DNA of 64,000 nt, taken from positions 4,774,001-4,838,000 of the forward strand of contig NZ_CP157278.1 of NCBI RefSeq assembly GCF_040026395.1, written 5' to 3'. The number at the start of each line of letters is the position of its first letter. Position 1 is the first letter of the stretch. A program made the translations under genes and the position numbers. Positions 22,620 to 32,174 of the stretch are shown here, in pieces. Below the pieces are notes generated by a model that searched no databases, had not been told where the DNA came from, and was given only the letters and a program-made list of their open reading frames with translations. The DNA comes from Pedobacter lusitanus. Its GTDB lineage: Bacteria > Bacteroidota > Bacteroidia > Sphingobacteriales > Sphingobacteriaceae.

Positions 22620-23962
22620 TGGAAAAGCAGAGAATCGTCATACTTGGAGCTGGAGAAAGCGGCGTAGGGGCAGCAATACTTGCACAAAAGCAGGGTTTTG
22701 ATGTCTTTGTCTCGGATTTTGGAGCAATTGCTGAACGTTATAAAGAAACGCTGGTAGAACTGAATATTGCATTTGAAGAGAAGCAACATACAGTAGCGAG
22801 TATTATTAATGCAAATGAAGTTATTAAGAGCCCCGGGATTGCAGATTCAGTTGCGATTATCAGAGAACTGAAAAAGAAAAATATTCCGGTTATCTCAGAG
22901 ATTGAGTTTGCCAAAAGATATACTACAGCAAAGACTATTTGTATTACCGGATCTAATGGTAAAACTACAACTACGATGCTGACTTATCATATCCTTAAAA
23001 AAGCTGGCCTGAACGTCGGTCTGGCAGGAAATATAGGACATAGTTTCGCTGCACAGGTTGCGACAGAGAGTTTTGACTGGTATGTACTGGAAATATCAAG
23101 CTTTATGCTGGACGATATGTATGAATTCAGGGCTGATATCGCTGTACTATTAAACATTACGCCTGACCATCTGGACAGGTACGATTACAAAATGACAAAT
23201 TACGCAGCATCCAAAATGCGTATAGTACAGAATCAGAGACCTGAAGATCATTTTATCTTTTGTGCCGATGATGATGAAACCCTTAAGGTATTGAAAAGTA
23301 CCAAGGTGAATTCACAGAAATGCCCATTCTCTATTCGTAAAAAGATAGAAGGCGGTGCCTATCTGGAAGGTAACAATATTCATATCAATGTAAATCCAAA
23401 AGACAATTTAACCATGTCAATTTCAGAGTTAGCTTTACAAGGCAAGCATAATATCTACAACTCTATGGCTTCGGGCATAGTCGCAAAAGTGTTGGACATC
23501 CGCAATGCGACTATCAGAGAGAGTATGGGGGATATTAAAAATATTGAACACCGGTTGGAGCATGTCGCTAAGATTTCTGGTGTGGATTATATCAATGATT
23601 CCAAGGCGACAAATGTCAATTCTACCTGGTATGCACTTGAAAGTGTAAATACTGATGTGATCCTGATTATGGGTGGGGTTGATAAAGGAAATGATTATGA
23701 TATGTTAAAAGACCTGGTGAAGCAAAAAGTGAAAGCTATTGTTTGTCTGGGAAAAAATAATAAGCGTATTCATGAAGCTTTTGAAGATGATGTTGAGGTT
23801 ATTGTCAACACATTTTCTGCACATGAAGCTGTACAGGTAGCTTATCATCTGGCAACAAAAGGGAATACCGTATTGTTGTCACCTGCCTGCGCTAGTTTTG
23901 ATTTGTTTAAGAATTATGAGGATCGTGGAAACCAATTTAAAATGGCTGTAAAAGAATTGTAA
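22619..23962 (+). CDS. murD: UDP-MurNAc-L-alanine--D-glutamate ligase
   Basis: A 447-residue Mur ligase. The Rossmann-like N-terminus has ILGAGESGVGAA, the ATP loop is CITGSNGKTTTT, and YVLEISSFML and NDSKATN follow. It adds D-glutamate to UDP-MurNAc-L-Ala. The ATG overlaps the mraY stop (TAATG), and ftsW starts 1 bp after the stop. Confidence 0.96.
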   Translation: MEKQRIVILGAGESGVGAAILAQKQGFDVFVSDFGAIAERYKETLVELNIAFEEKQHTVASIINANEVIKSPGIADSVAIIRELKKKNIPVISEIEFAKRYTTAKTICITGSNGKTTTTMLTYHILKKAGLNVGLAGNIGHSFAAQVATESFDWYVLEISSFMLDDMYEFRADIAVLLNITPDHLDRYDYKMTNYAASKMRIVQNQRPEDHFIFCADDDETLKVLKSTKVNSQKCPFSIRKKIEGGAYLEGNNIHINVNPKDNLTMSISELALQGKHNIYNSMASGIVAKVLDIRNATIRESMGDIKNIEHRLEHVAKISGVDYINDSKATNVNSTWYALESVNTDVILIMGGVDKGNDYDMLKDLVKQKVKAIVCLGKNNKRIHEAFEDDVEVIVNTFSAHEAVQVAYHLATKGNTVLLSPACASFDLFKNYEDRGNQFKMAVKEL

Positions 23963-23963
23963 A

Positions 23964-25172
23964 ATGGGTACGGTACAAGCGCTGTTAGAGAAAACCAAAG
24001 GGGACCGCTGGATATGGCTTATCATAATCCTGTTGTCTCTGATTTCTATTTTTGCGGTTTATAGTGCAACTGGAACACTTGCTTATAAACAGGGTAAAAC
24101 TGTAGAGAAAATTCTGCTCACCAAACATTTGATTTTTGTGGTGATGGGGATTGGTATGATCTATATTGCGCATTTGGTGGACTATAAATATTATGCGGGA
24201 ATTTCAAAGATCCTTATGATTATTACGATTCCGCTATTGTTTTATACCCTGGTTTTCGGAGCCAGCCTGAATGATGCTTCCAGATGGGTTAAAATACCTA
24301 TTATCGGATTGACCTTTCAGACTTCAGATTTAGCTAAACTGGCATTGATTACGTTTCTGGCCAGAATGCTGACCAAGAAACAGGAAAATATTAAAGACGT
24401 AAAGACCTCATTTATCCCGATTATGGGCTCTGTTTGTGTGGTTTTCGTATTGATTGCATTAGCCAATTTGTCAACAGCACTGATGTTGTTCGGGGTAAGT
24501 ATATTATTGCTGATTATCGGCCGGATCAGTATCAAGCAGATTATGATTGTTTGTGCGGGTGGTTTTGTCCTGCTGATGTTTGTGTTTTTTCTGGGGCCGA
24601 GACGGGAGACTTACAAATCCCGTATCAATTCTTATATGCATCCTGAGAAGCAGCATTCTGACAAAACATTTCAGGCTGATCAGTCTAAGATAGCACTGGC
24701 TTCTGGTGGTGTTTTTGGGAAAGGACCTGGAAATAGTACGCAGCGTAACTTCCTGCCTCACCCTTATTCGGATTTTATCTTTGCGATTATCGTAGAGGAA
24801 TATGGTTTGTTTGGGGCACTGATCATTATCGTTCTGTACCTGGTGCTGCTCTACCGCTGTGTCAGGATAGTCACCCAGAGTCCGAAGGCTTTTGGTGCAC
24901 TGCTCGCTGCAGGTTTAAGTTTTAGTCTGACCATACAGGCCTTTGCAAATATGGCTGTAGCAGTAGGACTGGGGCCGGTAACCGGTGTTCCTTTACCATT
25001 GGTAAGTATGGGTGGTACTTCGATGATTTTTACAAGTATCGCTTTTGGAATTATCCTGAGTGTGAGCAGAGACGTAGAAGAAAATGGCAAAAAAGGGCTT
25101 AGTGAAGATATCACTAAACCAGAAAGTAAAATGAATAAAGTTATTGTTGGTGAGTTACCGGCAATGACATAA
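23964..25172 (+). CDS. ftsW: Septal peptidoglycan glycosyltransferase FtsW (SEDS family)
   Basis: A 402-residue protein with about ten hydrophobic segments. SEDS signatures are present: ASRWVKIPIIGLTFQTSD, GGVFGKGPGNS, a conserved DFIFAIIVEEYG region and PLPLVSMGGTS. It polymerises lipid II at the septum together with the division PBP encoded upstream. The last 30 residues are hydrophilic and presumably cytoplasmic. It lies between murD and murG as in most dcw clusters. Confidence 0.95.
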   Translation: MGTVQALLEKTKGDRWIWLIIILLSLISIFAVYSATGTLAYKQGKTVEKILLTKHLIFVVMGIGMIYIAHLVDYKYYAGISKILMIITIPLLFYTLVFGASLNDASRWVKIPIIGLTFQTSDLAKLALITFLARMLTKKQENIKDVKTSFIPIMGSVCVVFVLIALANLSTALMLFGVSILLLIIGRISIKQIMIVCAGGFVLLMFVFFLGPRRETYKSRINSYMHPEKQHSDKTFQADQSKIALASGGVFGKGPGNSTQRNFLPHPYSDFIFAIIVEEYGLFGALIIIVLYLVLLYRCVRIVTQSPKAFGALLAAGLSFSLTIQAFANMAVAVGLGPVTGVPLPLVSMGGTSMIFTSIAFGIILSVSRDVEENGKKGLSEDITKPESKMNKVIVGELPAMT

Positions 25173-25182
25173 CAGATATAAA

Positions 25183-26295
25183 ATGAGACCAACAAGAGTA
25201 ATTATTTCAGGAGGCGGTACTGGCGGACATATCTTTCCGGCCATTGCTATAGCTAATGCGCTAAAACGCATAGAGCCTGATTGTGAAATATTATTTGTAG
25301 GTGCACTGGGCAGAATGGAAATGGAAAAAGTTCCTGCTGCCGGTTACAAAATTGTAGGATTAAATATCAGTGGAATACAAAGGGGATCTATACTTAAAAA
25401 TCTGAGTTTACCCTTTAAACTGATAGACAGTATGCAAAAGGCTTTGAAGCTGATTTCAACTTTCAAACCTGATGTAGTAGTAGGAGTTGGTGGTTATGCT
25501 TCAGGGCCGGTATTATTTGCTGCTTCCTGGAAAAAAATCCCATACCTGATACAGGAACAGAATTCCTATGCTGGTATGACCAACAAAAGACTGGGGAAAA
25601 AGGCTTCTAAAATTTGTGTCGCGTTTGATGGGATGGACAGGTTTTTCCCTGCTGACAGAGTTATGAAAACTGGTAACCCGGTTCGTAAAGATGTTATAGA
25701 TATCTATAATAAGCGTTTCCATGGTGCAGAACTGCTTAAACTGGATCCGCTAAAGAAAACTGTTTTAGTGACAGGCGGAAGTCTGGGCGCTGCAACATTA
25801 AATAAAAGTATAGAAAAGCATTTGCAGGATTTTATAGACCAGGATGTACAGTTGATCTGGCAAACGGGTAAATATTATTATGCAGGTATTACCGGACGTA
25901 TCGGACTTGATTTTCATCCAAACATCCGCGTGCTTGAGTTTTTAAATCAGATGGATCTGGCTTACGCAGCTGCTGATGTGATTATTTCGAGGGCAGGTGC
26001 GGGAACAATTGCTGAACTCTGTCTGATTAAGAAACCGGTAATTCTGGTGCCTTCTCCAAATGTGGCAGAAGATCATCAGACTAAGAATGCAATGGCTTTA
26101 GTGAAAAGAAATGCTGCTTTGTTAATTAATGATCGCTCTGCTGAGGATACACTGGTAAAGCAGGCGCTTGATTTATTAAAAGATAGTGCAAAGTGTGAAG
26201 AGTTATCTGCGAATATTGGCGAAATGGCATTGCCGGAAGCAGATGTGCTGATCGCTGATGAGGTATTTAAATTAGTAGTAAAGAAAGATATATAA
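25183..26295 (+). CDS. murG: UDP-GlcNAc:lipid I N-acetylglucosaminyltransferase
   Basis: A 370-residue protein. The glycine-rich loop ISGGGTGGHIFPA near the N-terminus, VGVGGYASGP, a second G-loop TGGSLGA and the UDP-GlcNAc site SRAGAGTIAEL are diagnostic. It converts lipid I to lipid II at the inner face of the membrane. It lies 10 bp after ftsW and directly abuts murC. Confidence 0.96.
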   Translation: MRPTRVIISGGGTGGHIFPAIAIANALKRIEPDCEILFVGALGRMEMEKVPAAGYKIVGLNISGIQRGSILKNLSLPFKLIDSMQKALKLISTFKPDVVVGVGGYASGPVLFAASWKKIPYLIQEQNSYAGMTNKRLGKKASKICVAFDGMDRFFPADRVMKTGNPVRKDVIDIYNKRFHGAELLKLDPLKKTVLVTGGSLGAATLNKSIEKHLQDFIDQDVQLIWQTGKYYYAGITGRIGLDFHPNIRVLEFLNQMDLAYAAADVIISRAGAGTIAELCLIKKPVILVPSPNVAEDHQTKNAMALVKRNAALLINDRSAEDTLVKQALDLLKDSAKCEELSANIGEMALPEADVLIADEVFKLVVKKDI

Positions 26296-27651
26296 ATGGA
26301 ACTGGATCTGATCAAACGCGTTTATTTTATTGGTGCCGGTGGTATCGGAATGAGTGCGCTTGCGCGTTACTTTAAAAAACGTGGCTGCCTGGTAGGCGGA
26401 TATGATAAAACAAGTACTGTTTTGACCCGGACACTCGAAGAGGAAGGGATATTGATTTCTTATACCGATGAAGCGAGTTCATTACCTGCTGATTTTGAAA
26501 TACCGGCAAGTGATTTACTGATTGTTTATACGCCGGCAATTCCGGCAAATGCAGTGCTGCTGAATTATTTCAGGGATAATGGCTTCAACTTAAAGAAAAG
26601 ATCTCAGGTACTGGGAATAATCAGTAAGGGACAGTTTTGTATTGCTGTTGCCGGCACACATGGTAAAACAACAACTTCTTCTATTGTTGCACACATTCTG
26701 ACCGATAGTGGTTATGGATGTACTGCATTTTTAGGCGGGATTGCTACAAATTATCAAAGTAATTTTCTGCTTGGTGACAATCATGTAGTGGTCGTGGAAG
26801 CGGATGAATATGATCGTTCTTTTTTGACTCTGCATCCGGACATTGCAGTAATTACTTCAATGGATGCGGATCATCTGGATATTTATGGTGATGCAGAACA
26901 ATTGCATGAATCCTTTCATTTGTTTGCACAGCAGCTGAAAACCGGTGGCGTTTTATTCTTTAAGAAAGGCTTACCGCTCAATGGTGGGATAACTTATGGG
27001 GTCGATATAAATGCAGAGGTTCAGGCGCTCCATATCAGGGTAGAAGAAGGAAATTTTGTGTTTGATTATAAAGACCAGGATGTAAGTATTACTAATATAC
27101 CATTGATGCTGCCTGGAAAACATAACATAGAGAATGCTATAGTGGCTATGGCGGCTGCACTGAAACTGGGTATAGATCCTGAAAAAGTGAAAGCGGCTAT
27201 TGCAAGTTTCAAAGGGGTAAAAAGACGCTTTGAATATGTTGTCCGTGAGGATAAGCACATCTATATTGATGACTATGCGCATCATCCTGAAGAATTGCGT
27301 GCCTGTTTTGATGCCGTAAGACAATTGTATCCGGATAAAAAGATGACGGTTGTTTTTCAGCCACACCTTTTTAGCCGTACACGTGACTTTGCAGATGATT
27401 TTGCAAAGGTTTTAAGTACTGCTGATGAATTACTGCTGCTGGATATTTATCCTGCCAGAGAGTTGCCAATGGAAGGTATTGATGCCGAATTTTTAAGAGC
27501 AAAACTTACGCTGAAAAACAGTAAGGTTTATCAAAAAGAAGAAGTACTGGCGTATGTAAAAGAAACTCAGCCTGAATTACTGGTTACGGTAGGGGCTGGT
27601 GATATAGATACTTTGATTCAACCGTTAAAAAATATTTTGACCAATGCTTAA
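26296..27651 (+). CDS. murC: UDP-MurNAc--L-alanine ligase
   Basis: A 451-residue Mur ligase with FIGAGGIGMSALA at the N-terminus, the ATP loop AVAGTHGKTTTSS, EADEYDRSFL, and a C-terminal domain with IDDYAHHPEE. It adds the first amino acid, L-alanine, to UDP-MurNAc. It begins right after the murG stop and overlaps ftsQ by 8 bp. Confidence 0.96.
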   Translation: MELDLIKRVYFIGAGGIGMSALARYFKKRGCLVGGYDKTSTVLTRTLEEEGILISYTDEASSLPADFEIPASDLLIVYTPAIPANAVLLNYFRDNGFNLKKRSQVLGIISKGQFCIAVAGTHGKTTTSSIVAHILTDSGYGCTAFLGGIATNYQSNFLLGDNHVVVVEADEYDRSFLTLHPDIAVITSMDADHLDIYGDAEQLHESFHLFAQQLKTGGVLFFKKGLPLNGGITYGVDINAEVQALHIRVEEGNFVFDYKDQDVSITNIPLMLPGKHNIENAIVAMAAALKLGIDPEKVKAAIASFKGVKRRFEYVVREDKHIYIDDYAHHPEELRACFDAVRQLYPDKKMTVVFQPHLFSRTRDFADDFAKVLSTADELLLLDIYPARELPMEGIDAEFLRAKLTLKNSKVYQKEEVLAYVKETQPELLVTVGAGDIDTLIQPLKNILTNA

Positions 27652-28792
27652 AAGGATCGACTGGAAGTTTGTGTTTAAGTGTTTTGCCTGGATAGTTTGT
27701 CTTGGCGGAATAGTTACTCTAATGAGCTTTGTGTCGATAAAAAAGAATACCGTTACTTGTACTAATATTAAAATTCTTATCCCCGGGGCAGATAATTTTA
27801 TCGAGAGAGAAGAAATTGATGCGATATTGAAACAGAATGAAGGACAGCTGATCGGACGTAAACTGGAGGGGATAAACCTGCATGCTATTGAAGAAAAAAT
27901 TAAGTCTAATCCTTATATCGCAATGTCTACAGTTTATGCGGATATGGATGGAGTTATTCATATAGAAATTAGTCAGAGACAACCTTTATTAAGAATTATC
28001 AGCGCCAGTGGTCAGGATTTTTATATTGATAAGAATGGATTGAAAATGCCTGTGTCTGTGAACTTTACAGCAAATGTTGTAGTGGCGAACGGGCATATTC
28101 TGGAGCACTTTAGTGGCAAAGTAGATACACTGATCACCAAGATGGCTTCGGATTTATATAAAACGGCATTGTTTTTGAAAAAAGATACACTTTGGGACTC
28201 ACAAATTGAGCAAATATTTGTTAATGACAGGGATGATATAGAATTGATACCAAGGGTAGGTAATCAGCGTATCATTTTAGGTAATGCGGATTCTCTTCAA
28301 ACGAAAATGACCAACCTGCTGACCTTCTATAAAGAGGCGATGCCAAAGGTAGGCTGGGATACCTATAAAACCATAAACATCAAATACACCAATCAGATTG
28401 TTTGTGAAAAAAACAACATGGATTCCATATTGGGGTTAACCGGCAGAGCTAAACCTGCAAAACCAACTATAGCATCAGCCAAGAAAGTCATGGATTCTCT
28501 GGTGAGGGCTGAAGTAGAAGCAGAACTTCGTAATAATCCGGAGACGTCTGAGGTAAGTGTTCCGGCAGTTAAAAAAATAACACCTGCTTCGGTTAAGCCA
28601 GTGCACAAAACGGGGAACACGGTTGCACATAAACCGGTAAAAGTAACACCGAAAGCGGTAAAAACTGTAGTTAAACCAGTAACAGATAAAAGTAAACAAC
28701 AAAAAGCTGCGCCGGTAAAACCGGTAGCTGCAAAAGCTACGGCAAAACCAGTAAAAGACACACATAAAACGGTTAAACCTCCGGCTCCCTGA
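27644..28792 (+). CDS. ftsQ: Cell division protein FtsQ with long basic C-terminal tail
   Basis: A 382-residue protein. One N-terminal membrane helix (about 9-28) is followed by a POTRA-like region and the FtsQ beta domain (to about residue 265). The remaining ~115 residues are low-complexity, rich in Lys, Pro, Val, Ala and Thr, with repeated KPV/KPA steps. That periplasmic tail is not needed for the known FtsQ fold and gives a strongly positive charge. FtsQ links the early and late divisome. The identity rests on position (murC-ftsQ-ftsA), topology and overall form, since sequence conservation is low. A long antisense frame opposite the tail is an artefact of the biased composition. Confidence 0.85.
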   Translation: MLKRIDWKFVFKCFAWIVCLGGIVTLMSFVSIKKNTVTCTNIKILIPGADNFIEREEIDAILKQNEGQLIGRKLEGINLHAIEEKIKSNPYIAMSTVYADMDGVIHIEISQRQPLLRIISASGQDFYIDKNGLKMPVSVNFTANVVVANGHILEHFSGKVDTLITKMASDLYKTALFLKKDTLWDSQIEQIFVNDRDDIELIPRVGNQRIILGNADSLQTKMTNLLTFYKEAMPKVGWDTYKTINIKYTNQIVCEKNNMDSILGLTGRAKPAKPTIASAKKVMDSLVRAEVEAELRNNPETSEVSVPAVKKITPASVKPVHKTGNTVAHKPVKVTPKAVKTVVKPVTDKSKQQKAAPVKPVAAKATAKPVKDTHKTVKPPAP

Positions 28793-28875
28793 TACCGGGA
28801 AGGAAGATAACCACCAAATGATAAATAAGATACCAGGAAAAATAAGATTAGATAATTCGACAAATAAATATAGTT

Positions 28876-30237
28876 ATGGGCAAAGAAAAAACCACCGTTC
28901 AGTCTCCAATAGTAGTGGGGTTGGACATCGGTACCACAAAAATCTGTGTGATAGTTGGTCGCAGAACACAGCATGACAAAATTGAGGTTTTGGGTATTGG
29001 GAAAGCAGAGTCTGCGGGTGTTACCCGTGGTGTGGTTTCCAACATACAAAAAACTGTACAGGGTATTTCACAGGCGGTTGAACTGGCAAGTGGTCAGTCC
29101 AATGTAGAAGTACGTGTAGTAAACGTAGGTATTGCAGGTCAGCATATCAAAAGTTTGCAGCACCGTGGAATCCTGACCAGAAGGGAACTTAATAATGAGA
29201 TCAGTAAAAAAGATCTGGATAAGTTGATTGATGATATGTTCAAACTGGTTATGCCCCCGGGAGAAGAAATCATTCATGTACTGCCACAGGAATTTACTGT
29301 CGATAATGAGCCTGGTGTAAAAGATCCGATCGGTATGGCCGGAGTTCGTTTAGAAGCGAATTTCCATATTATTTCAGGTCAGGTAACAGCTGTGAAAAAC
29401 ATCATGAGATGTGTGACAAATGCTGGTTTACAGACTCAGGAATTGATTTTAGAGCCCCTGGCTTCTTCTGAATCGGTATTGAGTGATGAAGAAAAAGAAG
29501 CTGGTATCGCTTTGGTTGATATCGGTGGTGGCACTACCGATATTGCTATCTTCCATGAGGGTATTATCCGTCATACTGCGGTTATTCCTTTTGGTGGAAA
29601 TAGTGTAACTGAAGATATTCGTGAAGGCTGTTCTGTCATGAGAAATCAGGCTGAACTGTTGAAAACACGTTTTGGTTCTGCTTTAGCTGAAGAAAATAAA
29701 GAAAATGAAATTATTTGTGTACCTGGTCTGCGTGGCAGGGAACCAAAAGAAATTTCTGTAAAAAACCTAGCTTATGTGATCCAGGCCCGTATGGAAGAAA
29801 TCATAGAGCATGTTTATTACGAAATCAAATCTTCTGGTTATGAGAAAAAACTAATCGGTGGTGTAGTGATTACCGGTGGTGGAGCGTTATTAAAACATCT
29901 TTCTCAACTGGTTGAATATGTAACAGGACTGGATTGTCGTGTGGGTTATCCGAATGAACATTTGTCGAAATATGAGGATATGCCCAAGACCATTTATGAT
30001 GACCTGAAAAGCCCGATGTATGCGACCAGTGTCGGCTTGCTGATTAAAGGAATTCAAAAAGCTGAAGAGCTGATTGAAGAGTTAAAACAGCCAGGTATTT
30101 ATGTGGAAAGACCAGCAGTTGTTAAGGATAAAGTGAAGCGCCCGGGTGGTGGATTATTTGATAAATTATTAGCAAAGACTAAGGATTTCATCAAAGACGA
30201 CATGAACGTAAGCGATGAGGATTATATAAAACCGTAA
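28876..30237 (+). CDS. ftsA: Cell division protein FtsA
   Basis: A 453-residue actin-like ATPase. Phosphate 1 motif VGLDIGTTKICV near the N-terminus, phosphate 2 DIGGGTTDIAIF, and the adenosine motif GGVVITGGGALLKHL are all present. The C-terminus beyond residue 400 is a linker ending in a short tail that would carry the membrane-targeting helix (LFDKLLAKTKDFIKDD). It tethers FtsZ filaments to the membrane. It lies 83 bp after ftsQ and 129 bp before ftsZ. Confidence 0.96.
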   Translation: MGKEKTTVQSPIVVGLDIGTTKICVIVGRRTQHDKIEVLGIGKAESAGVTRGVVSNIQKTVQGISQAVELASGQSNVEVRVVNVGIAGQHIKSLQHRGILTRRELNNEISKKDLDKLIDDMFKLVMPPGEEIIHVLPQEFTVDNEPGVKDPIGMAGVRLEANFHIISGQVTAVKNIMRCVTNAGLQTQELILEPLASSESVLSDEEKEAGIALVDIGGGTTDIAIFHEGIIRHTAVIPFGGNSVTEDIREGCSVMRNQAELLKTRFGSALAEENKENEIICVPGLRGREPKEISVKNLAYVIQARMEEIIEHVYYEIKSSGYEKKLIGGVVITGGGALLKHLSQLVEYVTGLDCRVGYPNEHLSKYEDMPKTIYDDLKSPMYATSVGLLIKGIQKAEELIEELKQPGIYVERPAVVKDKVKRPGGGLFDKLLAKTKDFIKDDMNVSDEDYIKP

Positions 30238-30240
30238 TAA

Positions 30241-30287
30241 TTATCCACAATAAACGATTTTTCCACATTTTAAACACTTGTGGAAAA
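30241..30287 (+). promoter_or_regulatory. Cluster of DnaA-type boxes between ftsA and ftsZ
   Basis: TTATCCACA at 30241-30249 is a perfect match to the classical DnaA box. TTTTCCACA follows at 30259-30267, and its complement TGTGGAAAA lies at 30279-30287, each one base from the consensus. The last two also form an inverted repeat. The 129-bp gap carries no gene. DnaA control of ftsZ, or titration of DnaA, would fit; this is inference. Confidence 0.6.
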
Positions 30288-30366
30288 CGTGTGTTGAAAA
30301 AGTGTTAATATTACAATGAGAGATGAACAGGTAAAACCAATTTTTAAGTAACTGATTCATAAATAT

Positions 30367-32001
30367 ATGTATTTTGAAATGTTAAAAGATAAGTCATCAA
30401 TCATCAAGGTAATTGGTGTTGGTGGCGGTGGTGGTAATGCGGTTAACCATATGTACCGTCAAGGAATTGCAGGTGTAGACTTTATAATCTGTAACACTGA
30501 TGCTCAGGCATTGGAGTTCAGCCCTATACCTAATAAAGTACAACTTGGTGCAAGTTTAACCGAAGGAATGGGTGCAGGCTCAATTCCGGAAGTGGGGAAA
30601 AATTCGGCTATTGAAAATATAGACGATATCAAAAGCATGTTAGGCAGTACTACAAAAATGCTGTTTATTACTGCTGGTATGGGTGGTGGTACAGGAACAG
30701 GTGCCAGTCCAATCATTGCGCAGGCAGCGAAGGAACTGGACATTTTAACTGTCGCTATCATTACCACTCCTTTCTCTTTCGAAGGTAAAAGACGTAAAAT
30801 GCAGGCGGAAGATGGTCTGGACGAACTGAAGAAATATGTAGATTCTTATCTGGTTATTTCGAATGATCGTTTACGTGAAATATTCGGGAACCTTACTCTG
30901 GGTTCTGCTTTTGCACAGGCAGATGATATTCTGACAACTGCTGCCAAAGGTATTGCTGAAATCATAACTGTTCCCGGTTATATCAACGTGGATTTTAAAG
31001 ATGTGCGTACGGTAATGAAGGACAGCGGTGTTTCTATCATGGGTAGTTTTGCCTGTGAAGGAGAAAACCGTGCATTAAGCGCTGTAGAAGGTGCTCTTGC
31101 TTCTCCATTGCTGAAAGATAATGAGATTGAAGGTGCAAGATATATTCTGCTGAACATCAGCTCAGGCTTAAAAGAGGTTACAATGGATGAAGTAGCTATT
31201 ATCACTGATTATATTCAGGATAAAGCTGGTTTAACGGCAGATCTGATCTGGGGTAACTGTATTGATGAGAACCTTGGAGAAAAGATTTCTGTTACAATTA
31301 TTGCTACAGGATTCCAGACTACTGAACAGCGTGCTCATGACAAAAAGAATGTAAAGAAAATTTCTTTACTGACTCCTGAAGAAGCTCCTTTGGTAAAACC
31401 ATTGGAACCGGTTAACTCTTTTATTGAACCAAAAGCTGGTGCTTATACGAATGAGCCTGTAATGAAACTGAAAGATGATCTGAAACAATCAGATCTTTTT
31501 GGGGACATGTACAGTGGAAGTAAAAACAGAAGAGATGATGCCGATAGTGGCATTATCAGACATACGCTGGTAGAAGAAGAATCTACCCCGGCTGAAAACA
31601 AACAGGAAGCAGGAATAGACTTTGAATTAAAAGTGTCAGAAACTGACTTTGTTTTTGAAACACCTAAATCAAACTATATTGAGCCTGCAGCTGCGCAACA
31701 GCAGGAGGAAATTGTTGTTCCTGGTCTGGATGATGATAAAAGTGACGAATCTATTGAAGATCAGTTGAAGAAATCAAAGGAACGTATTATGAGGCTTAAA
31801 GATCTGAGCATGAAATTACGTACCACCAACGGATTACAGGAACTTGAAAATGAGCCTGCTTATAAACGTAAGCAAACCCAGTTACAACAGGTTCAGCATT
31901 CTTCAGAATCGCAGGTATCAAGATTTACTTTGAGCAATGATGAAGAGGGAGGAACTGAGATCCGACCTAATAATTCATTCCTTCACGATAATGTTGATTA
32001 A
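30367..32001 (+). CDS. ftsZ: Cell division protein FtsZ
   Basis: A 544-residue tubulin homologue. The GTP-binding T-loops are clear (VGGGGGNAVNHMY, and the signature MGGGTGTGASP), as is the T7 synergy region. The GTPase core ends near residue 325. About 200 residues of acidic, variable linker follow, and the protein ends NNSFLHDNVD, a C-terminal peptide type seen in Bacteroidota for binding FtsA. It builds the Z-ring. The ATG at 30367 fits; an inner ATG lies four codons downstream. It closes the dcw cluster and is followed by a terminator. Confidence 0.97.
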   Translation: MYFEMLKDKSSIIKVIGVGGGGGNAVNHMYRQGIAGVDFIICNTDAQALEFSPIPNKVQLGASLTEGMGAGSIPEVGKNSAIENIDDIKSMLGSTTKMLFITAGMGGGTGTGASPIIAQAAKELDILTVAIITTPFSFEGKRRKMQAEDGLDELKKYVDSYLVISNDRLREIFGNLTLGSAFAQADDILTTAAKGIAEIITVPGYINVDFKDVRTVMKDSGVSIMGSFACEGENRALSAVEGALASPLLKDNEIEGARYILLNISSGLKEVTMDEVAIITDYIQDKAGLTADLIWGNCIDENLGEKISVTIIATGFQTTEQRAHDKKNVKKISLLTPEEAPLVKPLEPVNSFIEPKAGAYTNEPVMKLKDDLKQSDLFGDMYSGSKNRRDDADSGIIRHTLVEEESTPAENKQEAGIDFELKVSETDFVFETPKSNYIEPAAAQQQEEIVVPGLDDDKSDESIEDQLKKSKERIMRLKDLSMKLRTTNGLQELENEPAYKRKQTQLQQVQHSSESQVSRFTLSNDEEGGTEIRPNNSFLHDNVD

Positions 32002-32024
32002 TCAGCCAGTATAAAAAAAATAAT

Positions 32025-32059
32025 AAAAAGCCTTAACAACCCCATGTTAAGGCTTTTTT
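32025..32059 (+). terminator. Terminator after ftsZ
   Basis: AAAAGCCTTAAC (32026-32037) and GTTAAGGCTTTT (32046-32057) form a perfect 12-bp stem with an 8-nt loop and a T-run. This marks the end of the dcw transcript. Confidence 0.92.
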
Positions 32060-32109
32060 GGCATAATAATCGTATGCATGTCAGCAAGATTGCCGGTTTT
32101 TGGCCAATC

Positions 32110-32140
32110 TTGTATTTCAGCCTTAGAAAGCTTAAATTTG
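32110..32140 (+). promoter_or_regulatory. Promoter of the serine palmitoyltransferase-like gene
   Basis: TTG at 32110-32112 and TAAATTTG at 32133-32140 are 20 bp apart, matching the Bacteroidota -33/-7 pattern. The likely start codon lies 35 bp downstream. Confidence 0.65.
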
Positions 32141-32174
32141 CATAAAATATAAAGACAACTTAAATACAGATACA

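Noticed and set aside
28393-29049. Long antisense reading frame opposite the ftsQ tail and the start of ftsA
   Set aside because: It comes from the biased, repeated codons of the basic tail; it crosses two good genes and shows no family motif.
30241-30287. Replication origin at the DnaA boxes
   Set aside because: No dnaA or dnaN gene and no long AT-rich unwinding stretch nearby; three boxes in a division cluster fit regulation better.
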